Positions 24,588 through 33,233 of a DNA stretch of 64,000 nucleotides are shown here, in pieces. Under the pieces are notes generated by a model. That model was not told the DNA's origin and did no database searches. It saw only the letters and a list, made by a program, of their open reading frames with translations. The stretch is from positions 558,001 to 622,000 of the forward strand of contig NZ_WEGH01000001.1 of NCBI RefSeq assembly GCF_009604375.1, read 5' to 3'. Each line of letters begins with the position of its first letter. The first letter of the stretch is position 1. Position numbers and translations under genes: made by a program. Origin of the DNA: Actinomadura macrotermitis (GTDB lineage Bacteria > Actinomycetota > Actinomycetes > Streptosporangiales > Streptosporangiaceae).

Positions 24588-25865
24588 ATGAAGGACGACG
24601 GTCCGGAGCATTGCAGGCGCCCAGCCCGGCCGCGGCGACGAGGATTCGTCGCCGCGGCCGGGCTGGGCGCCGCCGCGTGCCTGACGGCGGGCGTGGCGTT
24701 CGCCGCCGCCCGCCCGGCCGGCCCGGACGCCTCGGCGGCCGGGCCCGGCGCCGCGGCGGACGCCGCCGGCCGGCCCGGTCAGGCCGCGGTGAGCGCGGTC
24801 CTGGCCGGCCGCGCCGCGGCGGTGCGGGCCCGCGACCGCACCGCGTTCCTGGCCACCGTCGCCTCGGCTCCCGCCGACGTCCAGCGGGCGCAGGGGCAGC
24901 TGTTCGACAACCTGGCCCGGCTGCCGCTGGAGGGCTGGCAGGAGCACTACGAGGGCGTGGAGCCGGGCGGCGTGCCCGGCGCGGCGAACGTGCGGGTCTC
25001 CCTGCGGTACCGGCTGAAGGGCTTCGACCGGGGCCCGGTGGTGCGCACCCGGCACCTGCTGTTCACCCCGCGCGCGGGCGGCGGCTGGGCGCTCACCGGG
25101 GCCGGCTCCGGCGACGTCCCCGAGATCTGGGACGGCGGCCCGCTGCAGGTCGTGCGCGGCCGCTCCAGCCTGGTCGTCGGCGACGCGCCCGGCCTGCCGG
25201 AGATCGCCCGCCGGCTGGATGCGGCCGTCCCGGTCGTCAGCGGCACCGTCGGCAAGGGCTGGGCCCGGCAGGCGGTCGCGTTCGCGCCCGCCGACCCGGC
25301 CGTCGCGCAGCGGCTGGCCGGCGACGGCCAGGACCTCGGGCAGATCGCCGCGCTCGCCACCGTGGCCCCCGGCCCGGACTCCGGGCACGGCGGGGACCGC
25401 ATCGTCATCTCCCCCGGCACCTTCTCCCGGCTGAACGCCCTCGGCCGCACCGTGGTGCTCACCCACGAGCTCACCCACGTGGCCACCGGCGGCGCCCGCG
25501 ACGCCCGTACCCCGCTCTGGCTGATCGAGGGCCTGGCCGACTACGTGGGCTACCGCACCGCCTCGGTGGGCGTGCGCGCCGCCGCGGGCGAGCTGCGCCG
25601 CGAGATCCTGGCCGGGCGGACGCCCGCCGCGCTGCCGGGGCGGGCCGCGTTCGAGCCGTCCGGCGGCCGGCTCGCGCAGTCCTACCAGGAGGCGTGGCTG
25701 GCCTGCCGCATGATCGTGGAACGGTACGGTGAGGCGGCGCTGGTGCGGCTCTACCGGGCCGCCGGGCGCGTCCCCGAGCCCGCCGCGCTGCGCGAGGTGC
25801 TCGGCCTCACCCCCGAGCGCCTCACCGCCCAGTGGCGCGAGTACCTGTGGAAGGAACTGCGATGA
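24588..25865 (+). CDS. Secreted or anchored HExxH zinc metallopeptidase-like protein
   Basis: 425 residues. A basic N-terminus and hydrophobic segment (about 10-40) look like a signal peptide; a Cys at residue 31 after AAA is a weak lipobox. The HELTH motif at 293-297 followed by WLIEGLADY (third ligand Glu near 313) gives the gluzincin/peptidase MA zinc site. The first part (about 65-180) resembles an NTF2-like accessory domain. It is translationally coupled (ATGA) to the M48 gene. Codons 10-28 lie inside a 26-bp perfect inverted repeat. The substrate is unknown. Confidence 0.8.
   Translation: MKDDGPEHCRRPARPRRRGFVAAAGLGAAACLTAGVAFAAARPAGPDASAAGPGAAADAAGRPGQAAVSAVLAGRAAAVRARDRTAFLATVASAPADVQRAQGQLFDNLARLPLEGWQEHYEGVEPGGVPGAANVRVSLRYRLKGFDRGPVVRTRHLLFTPRAGGGWALTGAGSGDVPEIWDGGPLQVVRGRSSLVVGDAPGLPEIARRLDAAVPVVSGTVGKGWARQAVAFAPADPAVAQRLAGDGQDLGQIAALATVAPGPDSGHGGDRIVISPGTFSRLNALGRTVVLTHELTHVATGGARDARTPLWLIEGLADYVGYRTASVGVRAAAGELRREILAGRTPAALPGRAAFEPSGGRLAQSYQEAWLACRMIVERYGEAALVRLYRAAGRVPEPAALREVLGLTPERLTAQWREYLWKELR
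24616..24671. repeat. 26-bp perfect inverted repeat inside a coding region
   Basis: Arms 24616-24641 and 24646-24671 are exact reverse complements with a GGAT loop. It is the strongest hairpin in the window and lies within codons 10-28 of the metallopeptidase gene, 57 nt after the CHAP stop. It could terminate the riboswitch transcript or restrict translation of the second gene. Confidence 0.9.
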
Positions 25866-27211
25866 GCGACCCGGAGCCGCCCGCGTCACCGGGGCGGCGC
25901 CCCCGGGTCGCCGCCGCCGTCACCGCCGCCGTGCTCTTCGCGGGCGTGGCGGTGCTGCTCGCGGTGAGCACGCCGTGGCACCCGCTGCCCGGCCACGTGC
26001 CCGGCGGGCCGGTGCCCGCCGATCCCGCGCTGGACTTCACCCGCGGCGAGATCGCCCGGTCCCGGGCCTTCGACGCCGCGATCAACCCCTCCGCCTACGC
26101 CGGCCTGATCGTCGGCCTGGCCGCCGCGCTGGTCCTCGGCCTCACCCCCTTCGGCGCCCGGCTGATCGGCCGGACGGCCCGCCGGCTGCGGCGCCGGCCG
26201 CTGCGGATCGCGCTCGCCGTGGTCGTGCTGACGACGGTGCTGCGCCTGATCGGGCTGCCGTTCGACATCCGGGGCGAGCAGGTGCTGCGCCGCTACGGCC
26301 TGTCCACGCAGTCGTGGCCGTCGTGGCTGGGCGACCAGGCCAAGTCCCTCGCGGTCACCTGGGTGATCTGGACCGTGGCCCTGCTGCTCCTGTACGGCCT
26401 GCTGCGGCGTTTTCCGCGCTACTGGTGGGCCGGGGCCGCGGGCGGCGCCTTCGCGCTCGTGGTGGCCGTCTCGTTCGCCTACCCGGTCGTCGTCGAGCCG
26501 GTGTTCAACAAGTTCGAGCCCCTGCCCGCCGGGAGGCTGCGCTCGGATCTGCTGGCGATGGCGGCCCGCGACGGCGTCCCGGTGAAGGACGTGCTCGTCG
26601 CCGACGCCTCGCGCCGCACCACCGCCCTCAACGCCTACGTGTCGGGGTTCGGCTCGACCCGCCGCATCGTGGTCTACGACACGCTGCTGAAGTCGCCGCC
26701 CGCGCGGATCGAGTCGATCGTGGCGCACGAGCTCGGGCACGCCAAGAACGGCGACGTGCTGTGGGGCACGCTGGTCGGCGCGCTCGGCGTCGCCGGGGCC
26801 GTCTGCCTGCTCTCGCTGCTGCTGACCTCGCCGCGGCTGCTCGCCCGCGCGGGCGTGCCCGCCCGGCGGCCCGGCGAACCGGGTTCGGGCGCCGCCGACC
26901 CGCGCTCGGCGGCGCTGCTGCTCGCGCTGGTCACGGTCGCCGCGCAGCTCGGCGGGCCGGCGCAGAACCTGGTCAGCCGGCACATCGAGGCCCGCGCCGA
27001 CGCGCACGCCCTGGACCTGACCCGCGATCCGGGCACGTTCGTGTCGATGCAGCACGAGCTGTCGGTGCGCAACATCTCCGATCTGGCGCCCGACGCGCTG
27101 GAGCGCGCGCTCTGGCTCACCCACCCCGCGGGCCCCGAGCGCATCGCGATGGCCCGCGACTGGGCCCGCATGCACCACGTGACGGCGCCGCCCCCGCTCA
27201 CCGGGCGGTGA
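25862..27211 (+). CDS. M48 family (Ste24/CAAX-type) zinc metalloprotease
   Basis: 449-residue integral membrane protease. Several helices precede the catalytic site HELGHAKNGD (about residue 290), further helices follow, and the third zinc ligand Glu is in HIEARADAHAL. The layout with TM segments on both sides and the N-terminal PFDIRGEQVLRRYGLSTQ region fits the Ste24/M48A subfamily, distinct from the HtpX types at 37.6-40.1 kb. ATG overlaps the upstream metallopeptidase stop, so the two zinc proteases are probably made together. Confidence 0.92.
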   Translation: MSDPEPPASPGRRPRVAAAVTAAVLFAGVAVLLAVSTPWHPLPGHVPGGPVPADPALDFTRGEIARSRAFDAAINPSAYAGLIVGLAAALVLGLTPFGARLIGRTARRLRRRPLRIALAVVVLTTVLRLIGLPFDIRGEQVLRRYGLSTQSWPSWLGDQAKSLAVTWVIWTVALLLLYGLLRRFPRYWWAGAAGGAFALVVAVSFAYPVVVEPVFNKFEPLPAGRLRSDLLAMAARDGVPVKDVLVADASRRTTALNAYVSGFGSTRRIVVYDTLLKSPPARIESIVAHELGHAKNGDVLWGTLVGALGVAGAVCLLSLLLTSPRLLARAGVPARRPGEPGSGAADPRSAALLLALVTVAAQLGGPAQNLVSRHIEARADAHALDLTRDPGTFVSMQHELSVRNISDLAPDALERALWLTHPAGPERIAMARDWARMHHVTAPPPLTGR

Positions 27212-27239
27212 ACGGGGGCGGCGGTGGCGGCCCGGCCGG

Positions 27240-28493
27240 TCAGGCGGGGCCGCGGGCGTCGCCCAGGCCGGCCGCCGCGGAGTTCCCGTTCGCCGGGCCG
27301 GTCGTCACCGACCGGCCGAGCGCGCTGCCCTTCACCCAGTCCTGCCAGCCGAGCTGCCAGTAGCCCCAGCCGTTCTCCGGCTCCAGCTCGCGGCTGGTCC
27401 CGGTCACCCGCACCGGGTCGCCCCGGTAGGAGAAGTTGTAGAACCAGCGGGCGTCGGACGGGCTGGCGTTGATGCAGCCGTGGCTGACGTTGCTGTTGCC
27501 CTGGTCGCCGACCGACCAGGGGGCGCTGTGCACGTACTCGCCGCTGTTGGAGATGCGCACGGCCGCGTAGACGGTCTCGCGGTAGTAGTCCGCGCAGCCG
27601 GGGCCGCAGCCCACCGTCGAGGAGTCCATGACGACGGGGTCGTCCTTCTCCATCGTCAGGTGCATGCCGTTGGTGGTGGTGTACTTGGTCGCCCCGCCCC
27701 GGCCCATGCTGATCGGCATGCTGCGGATCTTCTTGCCGTTCTTGTGCACCACCATGACGTGCGAGTCCTCGCCGGCGACGCTGGTGTGCTCGTCGCCGGT
27801 GCGGAAGTTCACCGTGTAGTTGCGGCCGCCCCAGGTGTCCTTGGCCAGGCGCACGCCGCTCAGGTGCGCGCGGAAGCTCACCGCGGTGTGCGCGGGCCAG
27901 TACTGGCGGGTCCGGAACACCACGCTCTGGTTGCCGAACCAGTGCCAGGCGCCCTCGACGGGCCTGGCGGCCTGCACCTCCAGGGCGCGCTCCACCGCGG
28001 CCCGGTCCTGCACCTCCTTGTCGAAGCGCAGGATGATCGGGATGCCGACGCCGACGACCTCCTTGTCGAACGGCGCCTCGATCGTGGTGGCCACGGTCTG
28101 CGCGGGCTTGGCGGTGCGGAACTCCCGGCTCACCGTCCGGGTCCGGCCGTCGCTGCCGAGGCCGGTCGCGGTGACGGTGTAGGAGGCGCCGGGCACGAGC
28201 GTCCAGCGCGAGTCCCACCGCGTCCGGTCGGGGCTGAGCGTGCCCTCGACCTGCTCGCCCTTGGCGGTGACGGTGACGTTCTCCACCGTGCCGCGCCGCG
28301 CGCGCACCGTGATGGGGCTGTCGGGGCTGACCGCGGCGACGTCGGTCGGGGCGAGCGAGAGCTCCACCCCGCCGGCCGGGTTCCCCCCGCCGCCGGAACA
28401 CGCCGCGGCCGCGGCGGCCACGACGACGCCGAGGAGCATCGCGGTGGCCCGCCGGCCACGGTCCGTCTGAGCTGCGCCGCCGACCCGCACCAT
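27240..28493 (-). CDS. L,D-transpeptidase lipoprotein (LdtMt2-like)
   Basis: 417 residues. A signal peptide ends in a lipobox with Cys32 (AAAAACSGGG), two Ig-like domains follow (about 45-260), then the YkuD catalytic domain (about 265-400) with the motif VSHGCINASPSDA, whose Cys is the nucleophile. It makes 3-3 cross-links in peptidoglycan outside the cell. ATG 28493 with GGGGG just upstream was chosen; ATGs at 28502 and 28526 are alternatives. It is convergent with the M48 gene. Confidence 0.94.
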   Translation of the reverse strand: MVRVGGAAQTDRGRRATAMLLGVVVAAAAAACSGGGGNPAGGVELSLAPTDVAAVSPDSPITVRARRGTVENVTVTAKGEQVEGTLSPDRTRWDSRWTLVPGASYTVTATGLGSDGRTRTVSREFRTAKPAQTVATTIEAPFDKEVVGVGIPIILRFDKEVQDRAAVERALEVQAARPVEGAWHWFGNQSVVFRTRQYWPAHTAVSFRAHLSGVRLAKDTWGGRNYTVNFRTGDEHTSVAGEDSHVMVVHKNGKKIRSMPISMGRGGATKYTTTNGMHLTMEKDDPVVMDSSTVGCGPGCADYYRETVYAAVRISNSGEYVHSAPWSVGDQGNSNVSHGCINASPSDARWFYNFSYRGDPVRVTGTSRELEPENGWGYWQLGWQDWVKGSALGRSVTTGPANGNSAAAGLGDARGPA

Positions 28494-28564
28494 AACCCCC
28501 ATGGTCACCACTCTACGCAATTGCACGCATGCTCAGCGTGCACAAGCGGATGGTGCCCATTATG

Positions 28565-28607
28565 AAGAGGGCCGGTGCACGCGCGAACGCGAAACACCGG
28601 CCCTCTT
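28565..28607 (-). terminator. Terminator downstream of ctaF
   Basis: A perfect 13-bp stem (28565-28577 with 28595-28607) and a 17-nt loop that holds a smaller CGCG/CGCG stem. It is 15 nt after the ctaF stop and closes the ctaC-ctaD-ctaF operon. Confidence 0.8.
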
Positions 28608-28622
28608 AGGGATACTTTGCCG

Positions 28623-29033
28623 TTAGTGGGCGAAGTGCCCCCGGTAGTACTCGAAGACCAACCCGATCGTTGCCATGATCGTGGCACAGGCGCCGAGCAG
28701 CACCAGCCACCAGCCGAACACCATGCCGAGCGCCACGGCCGCCGCGCCGAGCGCGACGAACAGCGGCCACCAGCTGTGCGGGCTGAAGAAGCCGAGCTCG
28801 CCCGCCGCGTCGGCGATGTCGCCCTCGGGGTCGTCCTCGTACAGCGGCCCGCCGTTGGCGTTCTCCAGCCGGCGGATCGTGAAGTGGATGTAGAACCCGA
28901 TCAGGCCGGCCAGGCCGACGGCCAGGGCCATCGCGGTGGTGCCGGTCCAGTCGCCCGACCAGAGCCAGTACACGATGTCGGTGGCGAGGAAGAACAGCGC
29001 GCACCCGTAGAACATGAACGCCTGAACGCGCAT
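28623..29033 (-). CDS. ctaF: Cytochrome c oxidase subunit IV (actinobacterial type)
   Basis: 136-residue protein with four hydrophobic segments. The N-terminus (MRVQAFMFYGCALFF) and GELGFFSPHSWWPLFVALG are typical of the actinobacterial aa3-oxidase subunit IV. It lies 3 nt after ctaD and is an accessory subunit of the bc-aa3 supercomplex. Confidence 0.95.
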   Translation of the reverse strand: MRVQAFMFYGCALFFLATDIVYWLWSGDWTGTTAMALAVGLAGLIGFYIHFTIRRLENANGGPLYEDDPEGDIADAAGELGFFSPHSWWPLFVALGAAAVALGMVFGWWLVLLGACATIMATIGLVFEYYRGHFAH

Positions 29034-29036
29034 CGG

Positions 29037-30710
29037 CTACTCCCCCTTCGCCTCGGCCAGCTCGCCCTTGGCACCCGCGTGCGGGTGGTGCAGGTCGAAC
29101 GCGGGCCGCTCGGAGCGGATCTTCGGGATGAAGTTGAAGTTGTGCCGCGGGGGCGGGCAGGACGTCGCCCACTCCAGCGAGCAGCCGTAGCCCCACGGGT
29201 CGTCGACCTCGACGCGCTTGCCCTTCTTGTACGTGATGTACACGTTGTAGAAGAACGGCAGCAGCGAGGCGCCCAGGATGAACGAGAAGATCGTGGAGAC
29301 CTGGTTCAGCCCGGTGAACTCCTTGGCGTAGTCGGCGTACCGGCGCGGCATGCCCTCGGCGCCCAGCCAGTGCTGGACCAGGAAGGTGCCGTGGAAGCCG
29401 ATGAACAGCATCCAGAAGTGCACCTTGCCGAGCCGGTCGTTCAGCATCTTGCCGGTGAACTTGGGCCACCAGAAGTAGAAGCCGGCGAACATCGCGAACA
29501 CCACGGTGCCGAACACCACGTAGTGGAAGTGCGCCACCACGAAGTAGGAGTCCGACAACTGGAAGTCCATCGGCGGCGAGGCCAGGATGACGCCGGTCAG
29601 GCCGCCGAACAGGAAGGTGACCAGGAAGCCGATCGACCAGAGCATCGGCGACTCGAACGTCAGCTGTCCTCGCCAGATCGTCCCGACCCAGTTGAAGAAC
29701 TTCACCCCCGTGGGCACGGCGATGAGGAACGTCATGAAGGAGAAGAACGGCAGCAGCACCTGGCCGGTGACGAACATGTGGTGCGCCCACACGGTGATCG
29801 ACAGGCCGGCGATGGTGATGGTCGCGAAGACCAGGCTGACGTAGCCGAAGATCGGCTTGCGGCTGAACACCGGCAGGATCTCGGTCACGATGCCGAAGAA
29901 CGGCAGCGCGATGATGTAGACCTCCGGGTGCCCGAAGAACCAGAACAGGTGCTGCCAGAGCAGCGCGCCGCCGTGCGAGGCGTCGAAGACGTGCGCCCCG
30001 AACTTGCGGTCGGCCTCCAGGGCCAGCAGCGCGGCGGCCAGCACCGGGAACGCCAGCAGGACCAGGATGGAGGTCAGCAGGATGTTCCAGGTGAAGATCG
30101 GCATCCGGAACATGGTCATGCCCGGCGCGCGCATGCACAGGATCGTGGTGATGAAGTTGACCGCGCCCATGATCGTGCCGAAGCCCGACATGGCCAGGCC
30201 CATCACCCACATGTCACCGCCGATGCCCGGCGAGCGGACGGCGTCCGACAGCGGCGAGTAGGCGAACCAGCCGAAGCTGGCCGCGCCGCCCGGCGTGAGG
30301 AAGCCCGCGATGACGATGATGCTGCCGAACAGGAACAGCCAGTAGGCCAGCATGTTCATGCGCGGGAACGCCACGTCGGGCGCGCCGATCTGCAGCGGCA
30401 TGATCACGTTGGCGAAGCCGGCGAACAGCGGCGTCGCGAACATCAGCAGCATGATCGTGCCGTGCATGGTGAACAGCTGGTTGAACTGCTCGTTGCTCAG
30501 CATCTGCAGGCCCGGCTTGTACAGCTCGGCCCGCATCCCGAGCGCCAGCACGCCGCCGATGAGGAACATGATGAACGAGGTGATCAGGTACAGGTAGCCG
30601 ATCACCTTGTGGTCGGTGGACGACATCCAGGAGGCGATCAGCCGCCCCTTGCTCGTCCGCGGTCCGGAGACCGGCGCGCCGGCCGGCGCGTGGTGCTCGA
30701 TGGCCGTCAC
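29037..30710 (-). CDS. ctaD: Cytochrome c oxidase subunit I
   Basis: 557-residue catalytic subunit with 12 transmembrane helices that binds low-spin heme a and the heme a3-CuB site. Seen: [11 protein letters not shown] with a heme a ligand, [14 protein letters not shown] with the CuB His and cross-linked Tyr, the HH pair in VWAHHMF, and the heme ligands in VVAHFHYVV. It reduces oxygen to water and pumps protons. The GTG start at 30710 overlaps the ctaC stop. An adjacent ctaB for heme a synthesis is not in this window. Confidence 0.98.
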   Translation of the reverse strand: MTAIEHHAPAGAPVSGPRTSKGRLIASWMSSTDHKVIGYLYLITSFIMFLIGGVLALGMRAELYKPGLQMLSNEQFNQLFTMHGTIMLLMFATPLFAGFANVIMPLQIGAPDVAFPRMNMLAYWLFLFGSIIVIAGFLTPGGAASFGWFAYSPLSDAVRSPGIGGDMWVMGLAMSGFGTIMGAVNFITTILCMRAPGMTMFRMPIFTWNILLTSILVLLAFPVLAAALLALEADRKFGAHVFDASHGGALLWQHLFWFFGHPEVYIIALPFFGIVTEILPVFSRKPIFGYVSLVFATITIAGLSITVWAHHMFVTGQVLLPFFSFMTFLIAVPTGVKFFNWVGTIWRGQLTFESPMLWSIGFLVTFLFGGLTGVILASPPMDFQLSDSYFVVAHFHYVVFGTVVFAMFAGFYFWWPKFTGKMLNDRLGKVHFWMLFIGFHGTFLVQHWLGAEGMPRRYADYAKEFTGLNQVSTIFSFILGASLLPFFYNVYITYKKGKRVEVDDPWGYGCSLEWATSCPPPRHNFNFIPKIRSERPAFDLHHPHAGAKGELAEAKGE

Positions 30711-31537
30711 TGGGCACCCCCCGCGGCCTTGGCCTTGGCTTCGTCGATGAAACTCTTGTACTGCTCGGGCGAGACGACCCGCAGCTGGAACAGCATCCGG
30801 CTGTGGTCGACGCCGCAGAGCTCGGCGCAGCGGCCCTCGTAGGTGCCCTGCTTGTTCGCCGTGAACTCGAACTCGTTCACGAGGTAGCCCGGCATGATGT
30901 CCTTCTTGTACAGGAGCGCCGGGACCCAGAACGAGTGGATGACGTCGTTGGCGTGCAGGCGCACGCGCACCTTCTGCCCCGCCGGGATCGTCATGACGGG
31001 CTTGCCGCCCGTGGGGTTGTTCGGCGCCACCGGAACGCCGGTCACCGAGGCGACCGTCTTCTCCTGGCCGCCGACCTTCTCCACGTAGTCGAACTTCCAG
31101 CTCCACTGGAACCCGGTCACGTCGACCGTGACGGCGGGGTCCTTGGTGAGCTTCTCGACGTAGTCCTCGTCGCGCGCGGTGAAGTAGAAGAGCACCGCGA
31201 TGATGACGAACGGCACGGCGGTGTAAAGGATTTCGATCGGCATGTTGTAGCGCACCTGAGGCGGCAGGTCATCGGAGCGCTTGCGGTGGAACAGCACCGC
31301 CCAGATGATCAGGCCCCAGACGACGGCGCCGACGGCGAACGCTGCGATCCAGGAGCCCTGCCAGAGCTGCAGCATGCGCTCGGCCTGGTCACTGATCGGC
31401 TCGGGCATGCCCAGGCGGGACGCCTCGCCGCTGCACGCGGTGGCGGACAACGCCAGCAGGCCCAGGACGCCGGCGCTACTCAATGCGCGGCGACTGCGCA
31501 CAGGCGTACGCCGCTCCCTAGAGCGGGTCGGACTCAC
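30707..31537 (-). CDS. ctaC: Cytochrome c oxidase subunit II lipoprotein
   Basis: 276 residues. A lipobox with Cys35 (SATACSGE) is followed by two transmembrane helices and a cupredoxin domain carrying the binuclear CuA site: a His in [10 protein letters not shown], then [12 protein letters not shown]. It receives electrons from QcrC and passes them to subunit I. GTG 31537 follows GGGGAAGG. It is divergent from the cysteine desulfurase gene. Confidence 0.97.
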   Translation of the reverse strand: MSPTRSRERRTPVRSRRALSSAGVLGLLALSATACSGEASRLGMPEPISDQAERMLQLWQGSWIAAFAVGAVVWGLIIWAVLFHRKRSDDLPPQVRYNMPIEILYTAVPFVIIAVLFYFTARDEDYVEKLTKDPAVTVDVTGFQWSWKFDYVEKVGGQEKTVASVTGVPVAPNNPTGGKPVMTIPAGQKVRVRLHANDVIHSFWVPALLYKKDIMPGYLVNEFEFTANKQGTYEGRCAELCGVDHSRMLFQLRVVSPEQYKSFIDEAKAKAAGGAQ

Positions 31538-31654
31538 GGAATGCCTTCCCCACGGATGAGAGCCCAGGGAACTCCCGGGCAGTGAGATCAGTTGTTACAT
31601 GTTTGGTGGACACATTAGCGCGAGGGTCCCGGGTACCCCGTCCCGGGTGCCGGT

Positions 31655-31660
31655 TAGTGT
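31655..31660 (+). promoter_or_regulatory. -10 box of cysteine desulfurase gene
   Basis: TAGTGT ends 7 nt before the GTG at 31668; a leaderless transcript is likely. Confidence 0.5.
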
Positions 31661-31667
31661 TCATGGC

Positions 31668-32825
31668 GTGGCTGACACCGACCTCGCCGGCGCCTACTTC
31701 GACGCCGCCTCCACCGAGCCACTCCACCCCGCCGCGCGCGCCGCACTGCTCGGCGCGCTGGACGGGGCGTGGGCCGACCCCGCGCGACTGTACGGTGCGG
31801 CACGCGCCGCCCGGATGCAACTCGACCAAGCCCGTGCGCGTGTCGCGGCGGTGCTCGGCGCGCGCGCGGACGAGGTGGCCTTCACCACCTCCGGCACCCA
31901 GGCGGTGCATCTGGCGCTGCTCGGCGGCGCGCGCGCCCGGCGGCGCACCGGGCGGCATCTGGTGGTGAGCGCGGTGGAGCACTCCAGCGTGCTGCACGCC
32001 GCGTCCCTGCACGAGCGCGACGGCGGCGAGGTCACCGTCGTCGGGGTGGACCGCGGCGGCCGGGTCGATCCGGCGGAGTTCGCCGCCGCGCTGCGTCCCG
32101 ACACGGCGCTGGCGTGCCTGCAGTCGGCCAACCACGAGGTCGGCACGGTGCAGCCGGTCGGCGAGGTCGCGCAGGCGTGCCGCGCGGCGGGCGTGCCGCT
32201 GCTGGTCGACGCCGCGCAGACAGCGGGCCGGGCGGACGTCCCGGAGGGCTGGTCCTTCCTGGCCGCGAGCGCGCACAAGTGGGGCGGGCCGCCCGGCGTC
32301 GGCGTCCTGGTGATCCGCAAGGGCACCCGCTGGCGGTCGCCGCTGCCCGAGGACGAGCGCGAGGGCCGCCGGGTGCCCGGCTTCGAGAACGTGCCGGGCG
32401 CGGTCGCGGCGGCGGCGGCGCTGGAGGCCTACCGGGCCGAGATGGCCACCGAGGGGCCGCGCCTGTCGGCCCTGGTGGAGCGCGTCCGCGAGCGGGTGCC
32501 GCGGGACATCCCCGACGTGCAGGTCGTCGGCGACCCGGTGCGGCGACTGCCGCACCTGGTGACCTTCTCCTGCCTGTACGTCGAGGGCGAGGCGCTGCTG
32601 ACCGAACTGGACCGCCTGGGTTTTGCGGTTTCGTCCGGAAGTTCATGCACGGCGGATACGCTGCGACCCAGTCACGTACTGGAGGCGATGGGGGTGATTA
32701 CCCATGGGAACGTCCGGGTATCGCTGCCGCGTGGCGTCAGGTCCGCCGACGTCGACCGGCTGCTGGCCGTGCTGCCGGACGCCGTCGCCCGGCTGCGCCG
32801 CGACGCCGGTGTGAGCCCGGCATGA
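31668..32825 (+). CDS. Cysteine desulfurase (NifS/IscS-type, PLP-dependent)
   Basis: 385-residue class V aminotransferase fold. Lys204 in SAHKWGG is the PLP Schiff-base residue; TTSGTQAVHLAL binds the phosphate; Cys327 in SSGSSCTADTLRPSHVL is the catalytic persulfide Cys on the mobile loop. GTG 31668 was chosen over upstream starts because of the -10 box spacing. It is coupled to a 21-codon frame and then a TusA-like gene, so the sulfur probably passes to TusA, for tRNA thiolation or a cofactor rather than bulk Fe-S assembly. Confidence 0.92.
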   Translation: MADTDLAGAYFDAASTEPLHPAARAALLGALDGAWADPARLYGAARAARMQLDQARARVAAVLGARADEVAFTTSGTQAVHLALLGGARARRRTGRHLVVSAVEHSSVLHAASLHERDGGEVTVVGVDRGGRVDPAEFAAALRPDTALACLQSANHEVGTVQPVGEVAQACRAAGVPLLVDAAQTAGRADVPEGWSFLAASAHKWGGPPGVGVLVIRKGTRWRSPLPEDEREGRRVPGFENVPGAVAAAAALEAYRAEMATEGPRLSALVERVRERVPRDIPDVQVVGDPVRRLPHLVTFSCLYVEGEALLTELDRLGFAVSSGSSCTADTLRPSHVLEAMGVITHGNVRVSLPRGVRSADVDRLLAVLPDAVARLRRDAGVSPA

Positions 32826-32887
32826 CCAACGCCGTGGACAGCACGATCACCCCCGTGGACAGCACAGAGAGGCGGCCGCGCCCATGA
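32822..32887 (+). CDS. 21-residue frame linking desulfurase and TusA genes
   Basis: A tiny frame starting at the ATGA that overlaps the desulfurase stop and ending at the ATGA that overlaps the tusA start. It encodes MTNAVDSTITPVDSTERRPRP. A 13-nt direct repeat (32832-32844 and 32853-32865), 21 nt apart, gives the VDST repeat. It may be translated simply to hand ribosomes from one gene to the next. It could also be chance; no homologue is known to me. Confidence 0.4.
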   Translation: MTNAVDSTITPVDSTERRPRP

Positions 32888-33186
32888 GGTTCCGAGGCCG
32901 TACCCGTCGCGAGAGCGAGGCCCCCCCGCCCGAGCCCGCCGTCCCGGCCGGCCCGCCGCCGGTGCTGGTGATCGACGCGCTCGGCCGCAAGTGCCCGATC
33001 CCGATCATCATGCTGGCCGAGCGGATCCGCGAGGTGCCGGTCGGCCAGATCGTCGCGGTGCTCGCCGACGACGCGGCCGCGCGCACCGACGTGCCCGCCT
33101 GGTGCCGGATGAAGTCGCAGGACTTCGTCCGGGAGGAGACCCTGCCGCACGGCGGCTGGGGCTTCCACATCCGCCGCACGTACTGA
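32884..33186 (+). CDS. TusA-family sulfur carrier protein
   Basis: 100 residues: a charged, Pro-rich extension of about 25 residues, then a TusA domain with the motif GRKCPIPIIMLAERI, whose Cys carries the persulfide, and a C-terminal strand WGFHIRRTY. It most likely accepts sulfur from the neighbouring cysteine desulfurase. The destination is not shown by the context. Confidence 0.9.
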   Translation: MRFRGRTRRESEAPPPEPAVPAGPPPVLVIDALGRKCPIPIIMLAERIREVPVGQIVAVLADDAAARTDVPAWCRMKSQDFVREETLPHGGWGFHIRRTY

Positions 33187-33219
33187 AAGGGCCGCCGGCG
33201 CCCCGCGGCGGCGGCCCTT
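33187..33219. terminator. Terminator between tusA-like gene and adoK
   Basis: An 11-bp perfect stem, AAGGGCCGCCG (33187-33197) with CGGCGGCCCTT (33209-33219), between convergent genes. It starts right after the TusA stop. Confidence 0.8.
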
Positions 33220-33233
33220 CACGAGCGCCGCGG

